DNA from: an uncultured Rhodospirillales bacterium
Lineage (GTDB): Bacteria > Pseudomonadota > Alphaproteobacteria > Azospirillales > Azospirillaceae
Reading direction: 5' to 3'
DNA: 46,358 bases
Assembly: GCA_903920145.1 (NCBI GenBank)
Contig: CAIXKV010000078.1
Coordinates: 1 to 46,358, forward strand
A program made the translations under genes and the position numbers. The first letter of the stretch is position 1. Each line of letters opens with the position of its first letter. Shown one piece after another: positions 1-12,000 of this stretch. The notes beneath the pieces were generated by a model. It was given only the letters and a program-made list of their open reading frames with translations, was not told the origin of the DNA and made no database searches.

Positions 1-296
1 CAAGGCTGCCCTCAGACGCCGGGCGGGCGCATCCGCGCCCTTGGCTTCGCGTCCACGAGGACGCGGGGCCGCCGTCGCGGCCCGATACCATCAAGCCTTG
101 TTGACCAAGGCTGCCCTCAGACGCCGGGCGGGCGCATCCGCGCCCTTGGCTTCGCGTCCACGAGGACGCGGGGCCGCCGTCGCGGCCCGATACCATCAAG
201 CCTTGTTGACCAAAGCTACCCTCAAACACCGAGCGGGCGCATCCGCGCCCTTGGCTTCGCGCGGGCCGCCCCCTTCCCCCCCCTCCCACAAAAGCG
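1..296. repeat. Tandem copies of the GC-rich palindromic repeat (105-bp unit)
   Basis: Two near-identical 105-bp units start at 1 and 106. A third, degenerate and shortened copy starts at 211 and decays by about 290. Each unit carries the core seen elsewhere in the window at 14964, 19554, 34971 and 46237: a GGGCGGGCGC...GCGCCC hairpin, a GCGTCC-ACGA-GGACGC hairpin and a GGGCCGCCGTCGCGGCCC hairpin. Here units are joined by a short AGCCTTG...CAAGGCT hairpin instead of the full right end of the dispersed element. The stop-free frame at 41-301 is a by-product of the repeat and is not called as a gene. The array may continue left of the window. Confidence 0.9.
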
Positions 297-300
297 CCTG

Positions 301-634
301 ATATTGCGACCGACGCGCAACACCGTGAAAAAGTTTGGGCGCTTTAACGAAGATGGATTGACGGCGGACCTTTCATCGCGATGATAGGGTGCGACTATGG
401 CTAGTGGCTACTCGTCTTTCCGATCCTGTTTTACCCGTAATTTCGGGAACCGCACTCTATCGCATATGAAAGCAAGCGACAGACACCAAACCAAGAGCAA
501 CCGCGCGTCCGGCGTCATGCGTTATTCCGATACTCATTGATCAGAGTCCGTCTGCTTGAGGTACGGGTTTGGTCAAGAGTTGATGTGAGTGACATGATCA
601 CGGTTTTCCGCCTTCGCTCCGAAAGTTTCTCTGG
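301..634. other. Intergenic region upstream of the TonB receptor
   Basis: This is 334 bp without a convincing gene. It is less GC-rich than the repeat to its left. It presumably carries the promoter of the receptor gene, but I see no clear -35/-10 pair, Fur box or riboswitch. The short reverse-strand frame at 515-781 mostly overlaps the start of the receptor and has no recognisable features. Confidence 0.5.
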
Positions 635-2845
635 ATGTTCAGACGCTTCCTTATGACCGCCGCCGGTTTTGTCGCAGTCGGAACAGTTTCGGTTACGGCG
701 AAAGCAGACAGCGTCGATTATGGCTCGTTGGAACAGATGTTCGGCGAACCCGTCACCACCAGCGCCACGGGGAAGCCTCAAAGGGCTTCGGATGTGCCGA
801 TGGCGATGATCATCATCACAGCGGATCAGATCCGGCGCGCGGCAGCGATTGACTTGCCGGGAATTCTAAAAGAATACACCGACCTCGACGTGCTTCAATT
901 CACCCGAGGCTCTAGTGATGTCTCCGTCCGGGGCTATGACACCGCCATGGAGCCACGATTGTTGGTTCTGGTGAATGGCCGTCAGGTCTATGTTGACTAT
1001 TTCGGTTTTACCAACTGGGATGCAATTCCGGTTGAACTGGCGGAAATCCGGCAGATCGAAGTGGTTAAAGGCCCCAACAGCGCACTGTTCGGCTTTAATG
1101 CGGCGGCGGGGGTGGTGAATATCATCACGATGAATCCCCTCTATGACAGCGTAAACGAGGCCTCGGCTCGAATTGGAACCCAAGGCGACAAAGAGCTATC
1201 CGCCGTTGGAACCGCCCATGTCGGCGACAGTCTAGGAGTCCGGCTATCGGCAGGCGGTTACAATGCCCAACCCTTTAATGACACCTTGACCAATCTATTG
1301 ACCGCGCCCTTGACCCAAAATCCGTTCCGACGGGCGGTCAATCTGGATGTGCGAGGGCAAATCAATGACGATTTGCAAGTCGGGTTCGAAGCCAGCCACA
1401 GCCTCGTGGCTCAAAATCAATGGATGCTGTCCTACCTCGCCCGCCCCAATCAATTAAGATCGGACTCTCTCAAAGCTAACTTCAGCGCCAATTCAGGAAT
1501 TGGCCTGATTGATGGCGAAGTTTATAAGAATTTTGTCTTCACAAATTACTCGATGATTGATTCAGTCCCTGGTATGGTTGAAGACCTCGCCGTTGGCGAT
1601 CAACTGAGCACTCGAGAATCAGTCACTTCGGCCAAGCTTCAAGACCTATTCAAAATCGGGGCCGACCATACGCTGCGCCTTGCCGGTGAATACCGCTATA
1701 ACACTATGAACTCGGTGCCAATCGAAGACGTCCAAGCAGGATATACCGTCTATTCTGGGTCTGGACTGTGGGATTGGGCGATCACGCCGGAGATCGACCT
1801 CAACAACGCCTTGCGCTTCGATCATCTTCAACTCGAGCGCAGCGGTCCGAGTTCCAACGGCCCGAGTCCCATCACCAACACCATCCCAAGTCCAGCTCTC
1901 AACGCCATGACCGACGCTGCTTTAGCTAACGCGTTGGTGTCAAGCAATCCAGTGACATGGCCCTACACCAATGCCAACTTCAACAGTAAAAACATTAACG
2001 AGGTTAGTGCCAATTCCGGTTTGGTGATCAAAGCCAGTGAATTCGATACCATTCGCCTGTCTTACGGTCGCGGCATTCAAATGCCCCCACTCGTTGATTA
2101 TGCTTGGTATGAACCGATCCTGCGGACAGTCCCACTGGGGGGCGGCGCTACGGCTCAAATTCCGGCGCTTGTCAATGGCAATCCGTCGCTTGAGCCAACC
2201 ATTGTAACCAATTATGAACTCGGCTACACACGAGACCTCAGCCACCTGTCATCAAAGCTCTCGACGTCGGTATTTTACGATACCTATGAAAATTTAAGCT
2301 CAACCGATCCTTTTACCCATCGGGCGATCACCGGAAACCAAACTTTGCTGGAGAGTGAAAATATCGGTAATTCCCATTCGATCGGTCTGGAAGTCGGGCT
2401 TGACGGTCATACCGACAGTTGGCGCTGGGGATTCAACTATCGACTAGAGTCCATCCATGATAAATTAAATTTTTCTCAATACGACTCCAATGGTAATCTG
2501 GTCGTTGATTTGTTATATCAAGGCTCATCACCCAGCCATTTGTTAACATTACGAGGTGGATATAGTTATAAAAGTTGGGATTTTGATTTATTTGGTCGTT
2601 ATTCATCATCTTTTTCGCTCCCGAACCCAAATCCACAATTCGGCATTTATGGATTGATGGGAGGAACCTTTAACAAATATACTATTCCGGCGTATGTCAC
2701 CATTGACGCCCGAATTGCCTATAACCTTACCGATAAGCTCTCGGTCGCGATCAATTTGGTCAATTTTCAGTCAAAGTCGACACCATTTTCCAATGCCCCG
2801 CCGGTTGAGCGCCAAGGCTACCTGACCCTTGGGATCAAATTCTGA
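635..2845 (+). CDS. TonB-dependent outer-membrane receptor
   Basis: A 736-residue outer-membrane receptor. A Sec signal peptide (residues 1-24, hydrophobic AAGFVAVGTVSV core, likely cleavage after AKA) leads into a plug domain at about residues 45-170. Plug signatures are visible: ITADQIRRA, a VSVRGYD segment, LVLVNGRQVY, and EIRQIEVVKGPNSALFG followed by AAAGVVNIIT. The rest is a beta-barrel with alternating aromatic strands, and the protein ends in Phe (TLGIKF), as outer-membrane barrels do. The plug resembles receptors whose mature N-terminus reads like SLEELMNIEVTS, a group often annotated as iron-complex or vitamin B12 receptors. The substrate cannot be told. Codon use is more AT-rich than the neighbours, especially near 2450-2650, which hints at transfer. 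ATG 635 fits the signal peptide although the ribosome-binding site is weak; ATG 653 is the alternative. Confidence 0.9.
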   Translation: MFRRFLMTAAGFVAVGTVSVTAKADSVDYGSLEQMFGEPVTTSATGKPQRASDVPMAMIIITADQIRRAAAIDLPGILKEYTDLDVLQFTRGSSDVSVRGYDTAMEPRLLVLVNGRQVYVDYFGFTNWDAIPVELAEIRQIEVVKGPNSALFGFNAAAGVVNIITMNPLYDSVNEASARIGTQGDKELSAVGTAHVGDSLGVRLSAGGYNAQPFNDTLTNLLTAPLTQNPFRRAVNLDVRGQINDDLQVGFEASHSLVAQNQWMLSYLARPNQLRSDSLKANFSANSGIGLIDGEVYKNFVFTNYSMIDSVPGMVEDLAVGDQLSTRESVTSAKLQDLFKIGADHTLRLAGEYRYNTMNSVPIEDVQAGYTVYSGSGLWDWAITPEIDLNNALRFDHLQLERSGPSSNGPSPITNTIPSPALNAMTDAALANALVSSNPVTWPYTNANFNSKNINEVSANSGLVIKASEFDTIRLSYGRGIQMPPLVDYAWYEPILRTVPLGGGATAQIPALVNGNPSLEPTIVTNYELGYTRDLSHLSSKLSTSVFYDTYENLSSTDPFTHRAITGNQTLLESENIGNSHSIGLEVGLDGHTDSWRWGFNYRLESIHDKLNFSQYDSNGNLVVDLLYQGSSPSHLLTLRGGYSYKSWDFDLFGRYSSSFSLPNPNPQFGIYGLMGGTFNKYTIPAYVTIDARIAYNLTDKLSVAINLVNFQSKSTPFSNAPPVERQGYLTLGIKF

Positions 2846-2854
2846 TCGGCGCCT

Positions 2855-2905
2855 GATACCGGCGAGCCATAAGACCGCCGGTCCTCGGGCCGCAGTCGCG
2901 GCCCC
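2855..2905 (-). repeat. Fragment of the palindromic element downstream of the TonB receptor
   Basis: It starts GATACCGGCGAGCC, the inverted right end of the 146-bp element, followed by a CCGCCGGTCCTCGGGCCGC segment matching its terminal and first inner hairpins. The rest of the element is missing. It could act as a transcription terminator between the receptor and the repeat protein. Bases 2906-3066 contain no other gene; the last stretch supplies the ribosome-binding site of the next gene. Confidence 0.65.
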
Positions 2906-3066
2906 ATCGCCGTCTGGTCTAAGCCAAAATCCGAGCGCAAGAATCATAAGACCCCAACGTATAAAGGGGAGGAGGCGGGAGACCGAGCCCACTCCGGCAG
3001 CGGTGACGATCCCAGCGCCCTGCTCTCAAATAGGCTCTCGCCAATGGGACATGAGAGGGGGCTGCC

Positions 3067-6000
3067 GTGGTATCCTCTGTGTCGTCATACACTGCGACGC
3101 AAATCCTCAATCTGTCGAAGACGACGATTGCCGGCCTGAAAGCCGCAGATATCGCGGCATTGTCGGCAACCCAGATCGGGGCGTTCAGCACGACAGAGAT
3201 CCAGGAACTGAGTTCGGCTCAGATATCGTGGCTGTCCACCACGCAAATGCAGGAATTGGCGACGACCCAGATCGCGGCCTTAACAAAAAGTCAATTGGCT
3301 TTCAGTTCCTCCCAACTCTCGGTTCTGTTGGATGTCCAAATCGAGGCCCTCGGAACCGATATTGCGGCCCTCAATAGCACCCAACTCAGAGGCCTAACCA
3401 GCACCGAAGTCAGTGCCCTGACCACCGACCAAATCAGCGCCCTGGCGTCAACCCAGCTCGCAGCCCTGACCACCACCGGCATTACCGGCCTGGACGATAC
3501 CCAGATTGCGGAGCTGACTACCACTCAACTGAGCGGCCTGACCGCAGCCCAAGTCGTGGCCTTGAGCACCACCCAGATCACTCAGCTCTCCACCAACCAG
3601 CTCGCGGCCCTCACCACCATCCAACTCAAGGGATTGAGCAGCACCGACATCGGGGTGCTGTCGTCATCCCAACTCGCCGCCCTCAGTTCCACACAAATTG
3701 GGTCTTTTAACACCTTCCAGATCCAGGGCCTGACCGGCGACCAGATTGCTGCTCTGACCACAACCCAATTCGGAGCCCTAACCACCACCGAACTGGGGGG
3801 CATGACCACAACCCAGATTGCTCAATTATCCACCACCCAGATCGCGGCGCTCACCGGAACCCAGCTTACCGGCCTTGCCAACACCGGGATCGCCGCGCTC
3901 TCCGGTGACCAAATCGCCGCCCTCAGTACGTCCCAGGTCTCCTCGCTCACGACCACCCAGATCCGGGGTCTGACCAGTGCCGAAGTCGGCGCTTTAAGTA
4001 CGGCCCAACTCGGCGCCCTCACCTCGACCCAAATGGCCGCCCTGAGCGCCACCGGGCTTGGCGGTTTGGTCGACACCCAGATTGCGACGCTGACCACCAC
4101 CCAACTGGCCGGACTTGCCTCGACTCAACTGACGGCCTTGAGTTCAACCCAGATTGACCTGTTGTCCACCAACCAGCTCGCAGCCCTGACGTCCACTCAG
4201 ATCAAGGGCCTGACCAGCACCGGCATTGGCACGCTGTCCACCGCCCAGATCAGCGCGCTCTCGACCACCCAAGTTGCGGCGCTGGCGGCGACACAAATCG
4301 CCGCTCTGAGTGGCGACCAAATCGCCGCCCTCGGCACCACTCAACTGGGCGTCTTAACCACCACCCAGATGCGGGGCTTGACCAGCACCGAAGTCAGTGG
4401 TCTGAGCACAATCCAACTCGGCGCCCTCAGTTCCACCCAAATCGGAGCTTTGTCCTTCGCCGGAACCGGCGGCTTGGCCGATACCCAGATCGCGGCGCTG
4501 TCCACCACCCAACTGGCCGGATTGACCTCAACCGAAATGAGTGGGCTGTCCGCCACGGCACTGGGCGCCCTGTCCACCACCGCATTAGCGGCCTTCAGCA
4601 CCACCCAATTAAGCGGTCTAACCAGCACGGGCATCGGCGCGCTATCCACCACTCAATTCACCGCTCTCGGCACCAGCCAGATTGCGGCGCTGACGACGCT
4701 CCAGGTCTCGGGCCTGACCGGCGACCAACTCGGCGCCCTGACCGGCACCCAACTTGGCGCCTTGACCGCAACCGAACTCGGGGGCCTGACCACCACCCAG
4801 GTCGGCCTGCTGTCCTCAACTCAAATCTCGGCGTTCACGGCCACCCAGATCAAAGGCTTGACCAACACCGGCCTCGCCGCCTTGTCCGGGGACCAGCTCG
4901 GAGCCTTGACCACCACCCAAATCGCGGCGCTCACCACCGCTCAGACCCGAGGACTGACCAGCACCGTAATCGGCGCCCTCACCACCACCCAGATTGGCGC
5001 CCTGACCGCCACCCAAATTGCTGCACTATCCGCCGCTGGCATCAACGGCCTCGCCGATACTCAGATTGCCACCCTGAGTCCCACTCAACTGGCCGGACTG
5101 ACTCCAACTCAGATGGGCGCCCTGTCCAGCACGGCGGTTGGTGCCCTGACCACCACCGAACTGACGACCCTGACCACCACCCAGTTGGATGGCCTGACCA
5201 GCACCGGAATCAGCGCCCTCTCCGCCACCCAGCTTGACATCCTCAGTACCAAGCAAGTCGCATCCCTGACCGCCAGCGAGATCAAGACTCTCAGCGGCGA
5301 TCAGCTCGGCGCTCTGACCGCAACCGAACTCGGGGCGCTGACCGCAACCGAGCTTGGCGCCCTGACCGCCACCCAGGTCGGCCTGCTGTCCTCAACTCAA
5401 ATTGCCGCCCTAACCACCACTCAACTTCAAGGATTGACCAGCACCGGCATCGGGGCCTTGTCCGGGGATCAACTCGGCATTCTGTCCACCACCCAACTGG
5501 CGGCGCTGATCTCGACCCAACTTAGAGGATTGACCAGCACCGAGGTTGGGACACTCACCACCACCCAGCTTGGCGCCCTGGCCTCGACCCAAATCGCCGC
5601 CCTGACCGCCACCGGAGTTGGTGGGCTGGCCGATACCCAAATCGCGGCGCTGACCACCACCCAACTGAGCGGCCTGACTTCCACCCAAATCGTCGGGCTA
5701 TCCAGCACGGCCGTCGGCGCCCTGACCGCGACTGAACTGACGGCCTTGTCCACCACCCAACTGGCTGGCCTGACCAGCACCAACATCGGCGCCCTGTCCA
5801 CCGCCCAACTCGGCTTGTTGAGCACCAGACAAATTGCGGCCCTGACCGTAACCCAAGTCGAAGGCTTAACCAGCGGTCAGTTGGCCGCCTTGGCCCCAAC
5901 CCAGCTCGGTGCGCTGACCGCAACCGAACTCGGAGGCCTGACCACCACCCAGATCGGCCAACTCTCCACCACCCAGATTGCAGCCCTGACCACCACCCAA

Positions 6001-9000
6001 GTTAGAGGTCTGACCAGCACCGGACTGGCCGTGCTCTCCACCAATCAACTCGGCGCTCTGACCACCACCCAACTGGCCGCTCTGACCACCAATCAAGCCA
6101 GGGGCCTGACCAGCACCGAAGTCAGCGCCCTGACCACCACCCAATTGGGCGCCTTCACCGCGACCCAGATCGGCGCCTTGACCGGGGTTGGCGGGTTGGC
6201 CGATACCCAAATTGCGGCGTTGACCACCACTCAGTTGGCCGGCCTAACGTCAACCCAGATGGCCGGGTTATCCACCACGGCGATCAGCGCCCTGACCGCG
6301 ACCGAATTGGCGGCGCTGTCCACCACCCAGTTGAGCGGCCTGAGCAGCACCGGCATCGGGGCGCTCTCCACCACTCAGTTTGGCGAACTGAGCACGAGAC
6401 AGGTTGCGGCCTTGACCGCAGCCCAGATCGCTGATCTGAGCAACGACCAGCTTGGCGCCCTGATCTCAACCCAGGTCGGCGCCCTGACCACCACCGAGCT
6501 TGGAGACCTGACCAGCACCGAAATCGGCGCCTTGACCACCACCCAACTGGGCGCACTCAGTTCCAGCCAAATCGCCGCGCTGTCCGCCGCCGGGATCGCC
6601 GGGTTGGTCGACACTCAGATGGCGGCCCTGTCCACCACTCAGCTCGCCGGCTTCACCGCAACCGAAATGGGGGCGCTGTCCAATACAGCACTGAGTGGCC
6701 TGACCACCTCCGAACTGGCAGCCCTCACCACCACCCAGCTCAGTGGCCTGACCAGCACCAGCATTGGGGCGTTGTCCACGGCCCAGTTCGGCGCCTTGAG
6801 TGCCAAGCAAATTGCGGCCCTGTCCACCACCCAGATTAAGGGCCTAACCAGCGATCAGCTTGGCGCCCTGACCACCACCCAGCTTGGCGCCTTGACCGCC
6901 ACCGAATTGGGGGGGCTGACCGCAACCGAAGTGGGCGGACTGTCGACAGCCCAGATCGCGGCTCTTTCCACCACCCAGATTCAGGGCTTGACCAGCACCG
7001 GACTGGCCGCGCTGTCCATAAATCAGCTCGGTGCCCTGTCCACCAGCCAGCTTGGCGCTCTGACCACCACCCAACTGGGCGGCCTGACCAGCACCGAAGT
7101 CGGCGCCTTGACCACCACCCAATTGGCCACTCTGACGGCCACCCAACTGGGGGGCCTGTCCGCCGTCGGAATGACCGGGCTGGCCGATACCCAGATGGCG
7201 GCGCTCACCACCACCCAACTGACCGGCCTGACCACAACCCAAATGGCGGCGCTGTCCACCGCCCAGATGGACCTGCTATCCAATACGCAACTGGTGGCGT
7301 TCACGTCGACACAACTTAATGCACTGGCTGGCAGCGATATTGCGGGCCTCAGCACAACCCAGCTTGCCGCTCTGACCACCACCGAGATTGCGGCCCTCTC
7401 CACCACCGAAATCAGCAATCTGAGCAGCGCCGAGATCGCAGCCCTTAGCGCAACCCAACTCGCGGCCCTCACCACCACTCAATTAGCGGTGTTGACCACC
7501 ACCGAGGTCGGCGCCCTGACCACCACTGAATTAGCCGCACTGACCACCCGGCAAGTGGCGGGGCTAACCGGAACCGAAATAGCGGCGCTATCCACCACCC
7601 AACTTGGCACATTGGCCGCAACCCAAATGGCGGCACTGTCCACCAGTGAAATGCGGGGCCTGACCAGCACCCAGGTTGGAGCCTTGACCACAGCCCAACT
7701 CGGCGCGCTCAACGCCACTCAGATTGGCGCCCTATCTACCACCGGCATCGCTGGACTGACCAGTTCCCAGCTCGCCGCCCTGACCGCCACCCAGCTCACC
7801 GGCCTGACCGCCACCGGAATGGGAGCACTGTCGACCACAGCGGTCACAGCCCTAACCGCAACCGAGCTGGCCGCCCTGACCTCCACCCAGATCAGGGGGT
7901 TGACCAGTACCAGCATCGCCGCCTTAACAACGGGCCAATTGGGTAGCCTGAGCGCCTCCCAAATCGCACAGCTCACCACCACCCAGGTTAAGGGCCTGAC
8001 CGGCACCGAAATGGGCGCGTTGTCCACCACCCAGCTCGCGGCTTTAACCACAACGCAAATCGGGGCTCTCTCCACCACCGGCATTGGTGGCCTGACCCCG
8101 ACCCAGTTGGCTGGACTGACGACAAACCAGATCGCCGCCATGACGGCGACACAGATCGGGGGGCTATCCCAAACACAAATCCAGTCGCTGACCACCGGGC
8201 AACTGGCCGCCCTGACCACCACCGAAATGGCCGGCCTAACCAACACCCAAATCGCAGCACTCTCAACGACCCAGACGGCGGCCCTGACCACCACCCAGTT
8301 CGCGGCGCTATCCACCACCACCGTTAGTGGCCTGTCGACAACCGAAGTGGCGGGGCTGTCCACCACGCAACTCACGGCGTTGACCGCCACCGGCATTGGC
8401 GATCTGACCGACAGCCAAATTGCGGCCCTAACCCCCACCGAAATCGGCAGCCTGACCACCACCCAGATCAAGGGCCTGACCACCACTCAGATCGGCGACC
8501 TCACCACCGCCCAATTGGGAGCGTTGACCACCACCCAGGTCAGGGCACTGTCCACCACCGAGATCAGCGGCCTGACCTCGACCCAGGTTGGCGCCCTGAC
8601 CACCACTCAGATCGGCGCCTTCTCCACCACCGCCATCGCCGCCCTTACCACCACCGCCGTCAGCGGCCTGACCACCACCGAGCTGGCGGCATTGTCCACC
8701 ACTCAGTTGACCGCCTTAACGTCCTCCCAGTTCGGTGCCTTGTCCACCAGCCAACTGGCGACCCTAACCTCCTCGCAACTGAGCGCCCTCAGCACCACCG
8801 AACTTCGCGGTCTGGTCGATACCCAGATTGCCGCCCTGACGGCAACCCAGATCGGCGCTCTGTCGGCCACACAGATCGCGGCCTTGTCCACCACCGGGAT
8901 CAGCGGCCTGACCACCAGTGAAATGGCAGCCTTGTCCACGACCCAGTTGGCCGCCCTGACCGCGACCGAAGTCGGCGCCCTGGTCGATACCCAGATGGCG

Positions 9001-12000
9001 GCGTTGAACACCACCCAGTTGGGCGCCCTGACAACGACAGAAATCACGGCTCTTTCGACCACGGCCGTCAGCGGCCTAACCACCAGCGAACTCGCGGCCT
9101 TGTCCACCCAGCAACTCGCCGCCCTGACCCCAGCGCAAGTGGGAACGCTGGCAGAAACTCAAATATCGGCCTTCTCCACCGCCCAGATTTCGGCTCTCTC
9201 GACCACGGGACTCAGCGGCCTGCTCGACACCCAGATGGCGGCCTTGTCCACAAGCCAGCTTGCCGCCCTGTCCAGCAGCCAAATCGCGGCCTTAAGCACC
9301 ACCGCCATAAGCGGACTGACCACCGCCGAAATCGTGGCGCTGTCCACCACTCAAGCCGCCGCCCTAACCACCACCGAAATCAGCAGCCTGGCCACCACCC
9401 AGATTGAGGCCCTGACGTCCGCCAACCTTGCCAGTCTGACCACCACCCAGATTCGGGGCCTAACCGCCACCGGAGCCGGCGCCCTGCTTCCCTCCCAGAT
9501 CGGCGCGTTCAACATCACCCAGGTCGCGGCCCTCTCCACCACCGCCATGGGCGCCTTGACCAGCAGCGCCGTCAGTGCCCTGACCACCACCCAGTTGGGC
9601 GCCCTGACCACCACCCAGGTCGCGGCCCTCAGCACCACGGGCGTTGCCGGCCTGACCTCTACCGAACTCGCCGCCCTAACCACCCGGCAGCTCCAGGCCC
9701 TCACCCCGTCACAATTCGGAGCCCTGTCCACCACCCAGCTCGCAGCCCTGACCACCACCCAACTCGGTGTCCTGACCACCACGGAGATCAGCGGGCTGGT
9801 GGATACCCAGGTTGCCGCCCTGACTGCGACCCAGATCGCGGCGCTGAACACCACCCAGATCGGGGCCCTGAGCACCACCGGAGTCAGCGGCCTGACCTCG
9901 AGCGAAATCGCAGCGTTGTCTTTCACCCAACTGGGCGAACTGACCTCGACCGAAATTGGGGCCCTGACCACCACCCAGATGGCGGCCTTGTCCACCACTC
10001 AGCTTTCGGCCCTGACCACCACCCAAGTCAAAGGCTTGACCAGCACCGAGCTTTCGGCCCTGACCACCACCCAGCTTGGCGCCCTGACCGCTTCGCAAAT
10101 AACGGCCCTGACCGCCGCCGAGATCGGCGGGTTGACCAGCAGCATCGTGACCGCCCTAACCACGACTCAGGTGGGCGCCCTAAGCCCGACCCAAATGGCC
10201 GCTCTCAGCCCCACCGGCATTACGGGCCTCACCACCACCCAACTGGCGGCCCTGACCTCCCGACAACTGGCAGCCCTCACCGCCACCGAAGCCGGCGCTC
10301 TGACCACCACCCAACTGGGGGCTCTGACCACCACCCAACTGGGCGTCCTGACCACCACCGAGATGAGTGGCTTGGTCAGTAGCCAAATCGCCGCCCTGAC
10401 CACCACCCAACTGACCGCCCTCTCGACCACCCAACTGGCGGCGCTATCGGCCACCGCTATTGATGGCCTGTCATCCAGCCAGATCGCGGCCCTAACCGCC
10501 ACCGCCCTCGGTGCGCTCACCGCCACCGAACTGGGTAACCTGACCATCACCCAAGCCAGCGAACTGACCACCGCCGACATGGCGGCCTTGACCTCGACCC
10601 AACTCAACGGCTTGACCAGTACTGAAGTCGGCGCCCTGACCACCACCCAAGTGGACGCCCTAAGCCCCTCACAATTGGCCGCGCTCGGCACCACCGGCCT
10701 CTCCGGTCTGACCAGTACCCAGGTTGCGGCCCTGACCACGACACAGATGGCTGCCCTCAGCACGACACAGATGGCCGCTCTCAGCACCACCGGCATTCCT
10801 GGTCTCACCACCACCCAACTGGCGGCCTTGACCACCCGGCAACTGGCGGCGCTCACCGCCACCGAAACCGGCGCCTTGACCTCGACCCAGGTCGCGGCCT
10901 TGACCACGACTCAACTGGGGCTGCTATCCCCAGCTCAAATCAGCGGATTGAGCGATACCCAGGTTGCCGCCTTGACCTCGACTCAGATCGCGGCCCTGGC
11001 TTCGACCCAAATTGCGGCGCTGTCTCCCACCGGGATCAGCGGCCTGACTGATAGCCAAATCGCGGCCTTGAGCACCACCCAGCTTGGCGCCCTAACCGCA
11101 ACCGACATGGCGGCGCTATCAACCACCGCGCTCGCGGGCCTCACCACCACCAACATTGCGGCCCTGACTTCGACTCAGCTTGAAAGTCTGTCGGCGACGG
11201 GAATGGCCGCCCTGACCACCGCCCAGATTGCCAGCCTGACCACCACCCAGACCGCACTCCTGTCCACCACAGAAATTGGTGGGCTGGTGGATACCCAGGT
11301 CGCCGCACTCTCCACGGCTCAGATTGCGGCGCTGTCCACAACCCAGATCGAGGCCCTGTCCACCACCGGAGTCAGCGGTCTGGTCGACACCCAGATTGCG
11401 GCGCTGACCACAACCCAAGTGGCGGCTTTGACGCCAACCGACATGGCGGCCCTATCGACCACGGCGATTTCCGGCCTGACCGCCCGTGAATTCCAAACAC
11501 TCACCACCACCCAATTTATGAATCTGTCGGCCACCGGCATCACCGGGCTGTCGACCACCCTGATCAGTAACCTGAGCACAACCCAGATCGGGCTCCTGTC
11601 CACCACGGAAATCAGCGGTCTGGCTCCAGCCCAGATTGCGGCGCTGTCCACCACCCAATTCGCAACCCTGACGCCAACGCAAGTCGGCGCCCTTTCAGCC
11701 ACCGGAATCACCGGCCTGACCGAAGGCGAGATTGATTCCATGACCCTGACCCAGATCAGCGGCTTGACCACCTCGCAAATCGGCGCCTTGATGACCACCG
11801 AAATTGGGCTCTTTTCCAGTACCGATATTGCAGCGATGACCGTCACGCAACTTGGCGCTCTGGTGCGGATGCAGCTCAGAACCCTGAGCGTATCCCAGCT
11901 TAACGCCCTGTCCACCACTCAAGTCTCGTCGTTGGGCACCGATCAGGTTTCGAATCTGACCGCAACCCAGTTAAGCACTCTGACAACCACTCAATTGGGC

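Noticed and set aside
41-301. 86-residue open frame in the left-edge repeats
   Set aside because: It consists only of repeat-element sequence translated twice (MASRPRGRGAAVAARYHQ...), with no sign of a gene.
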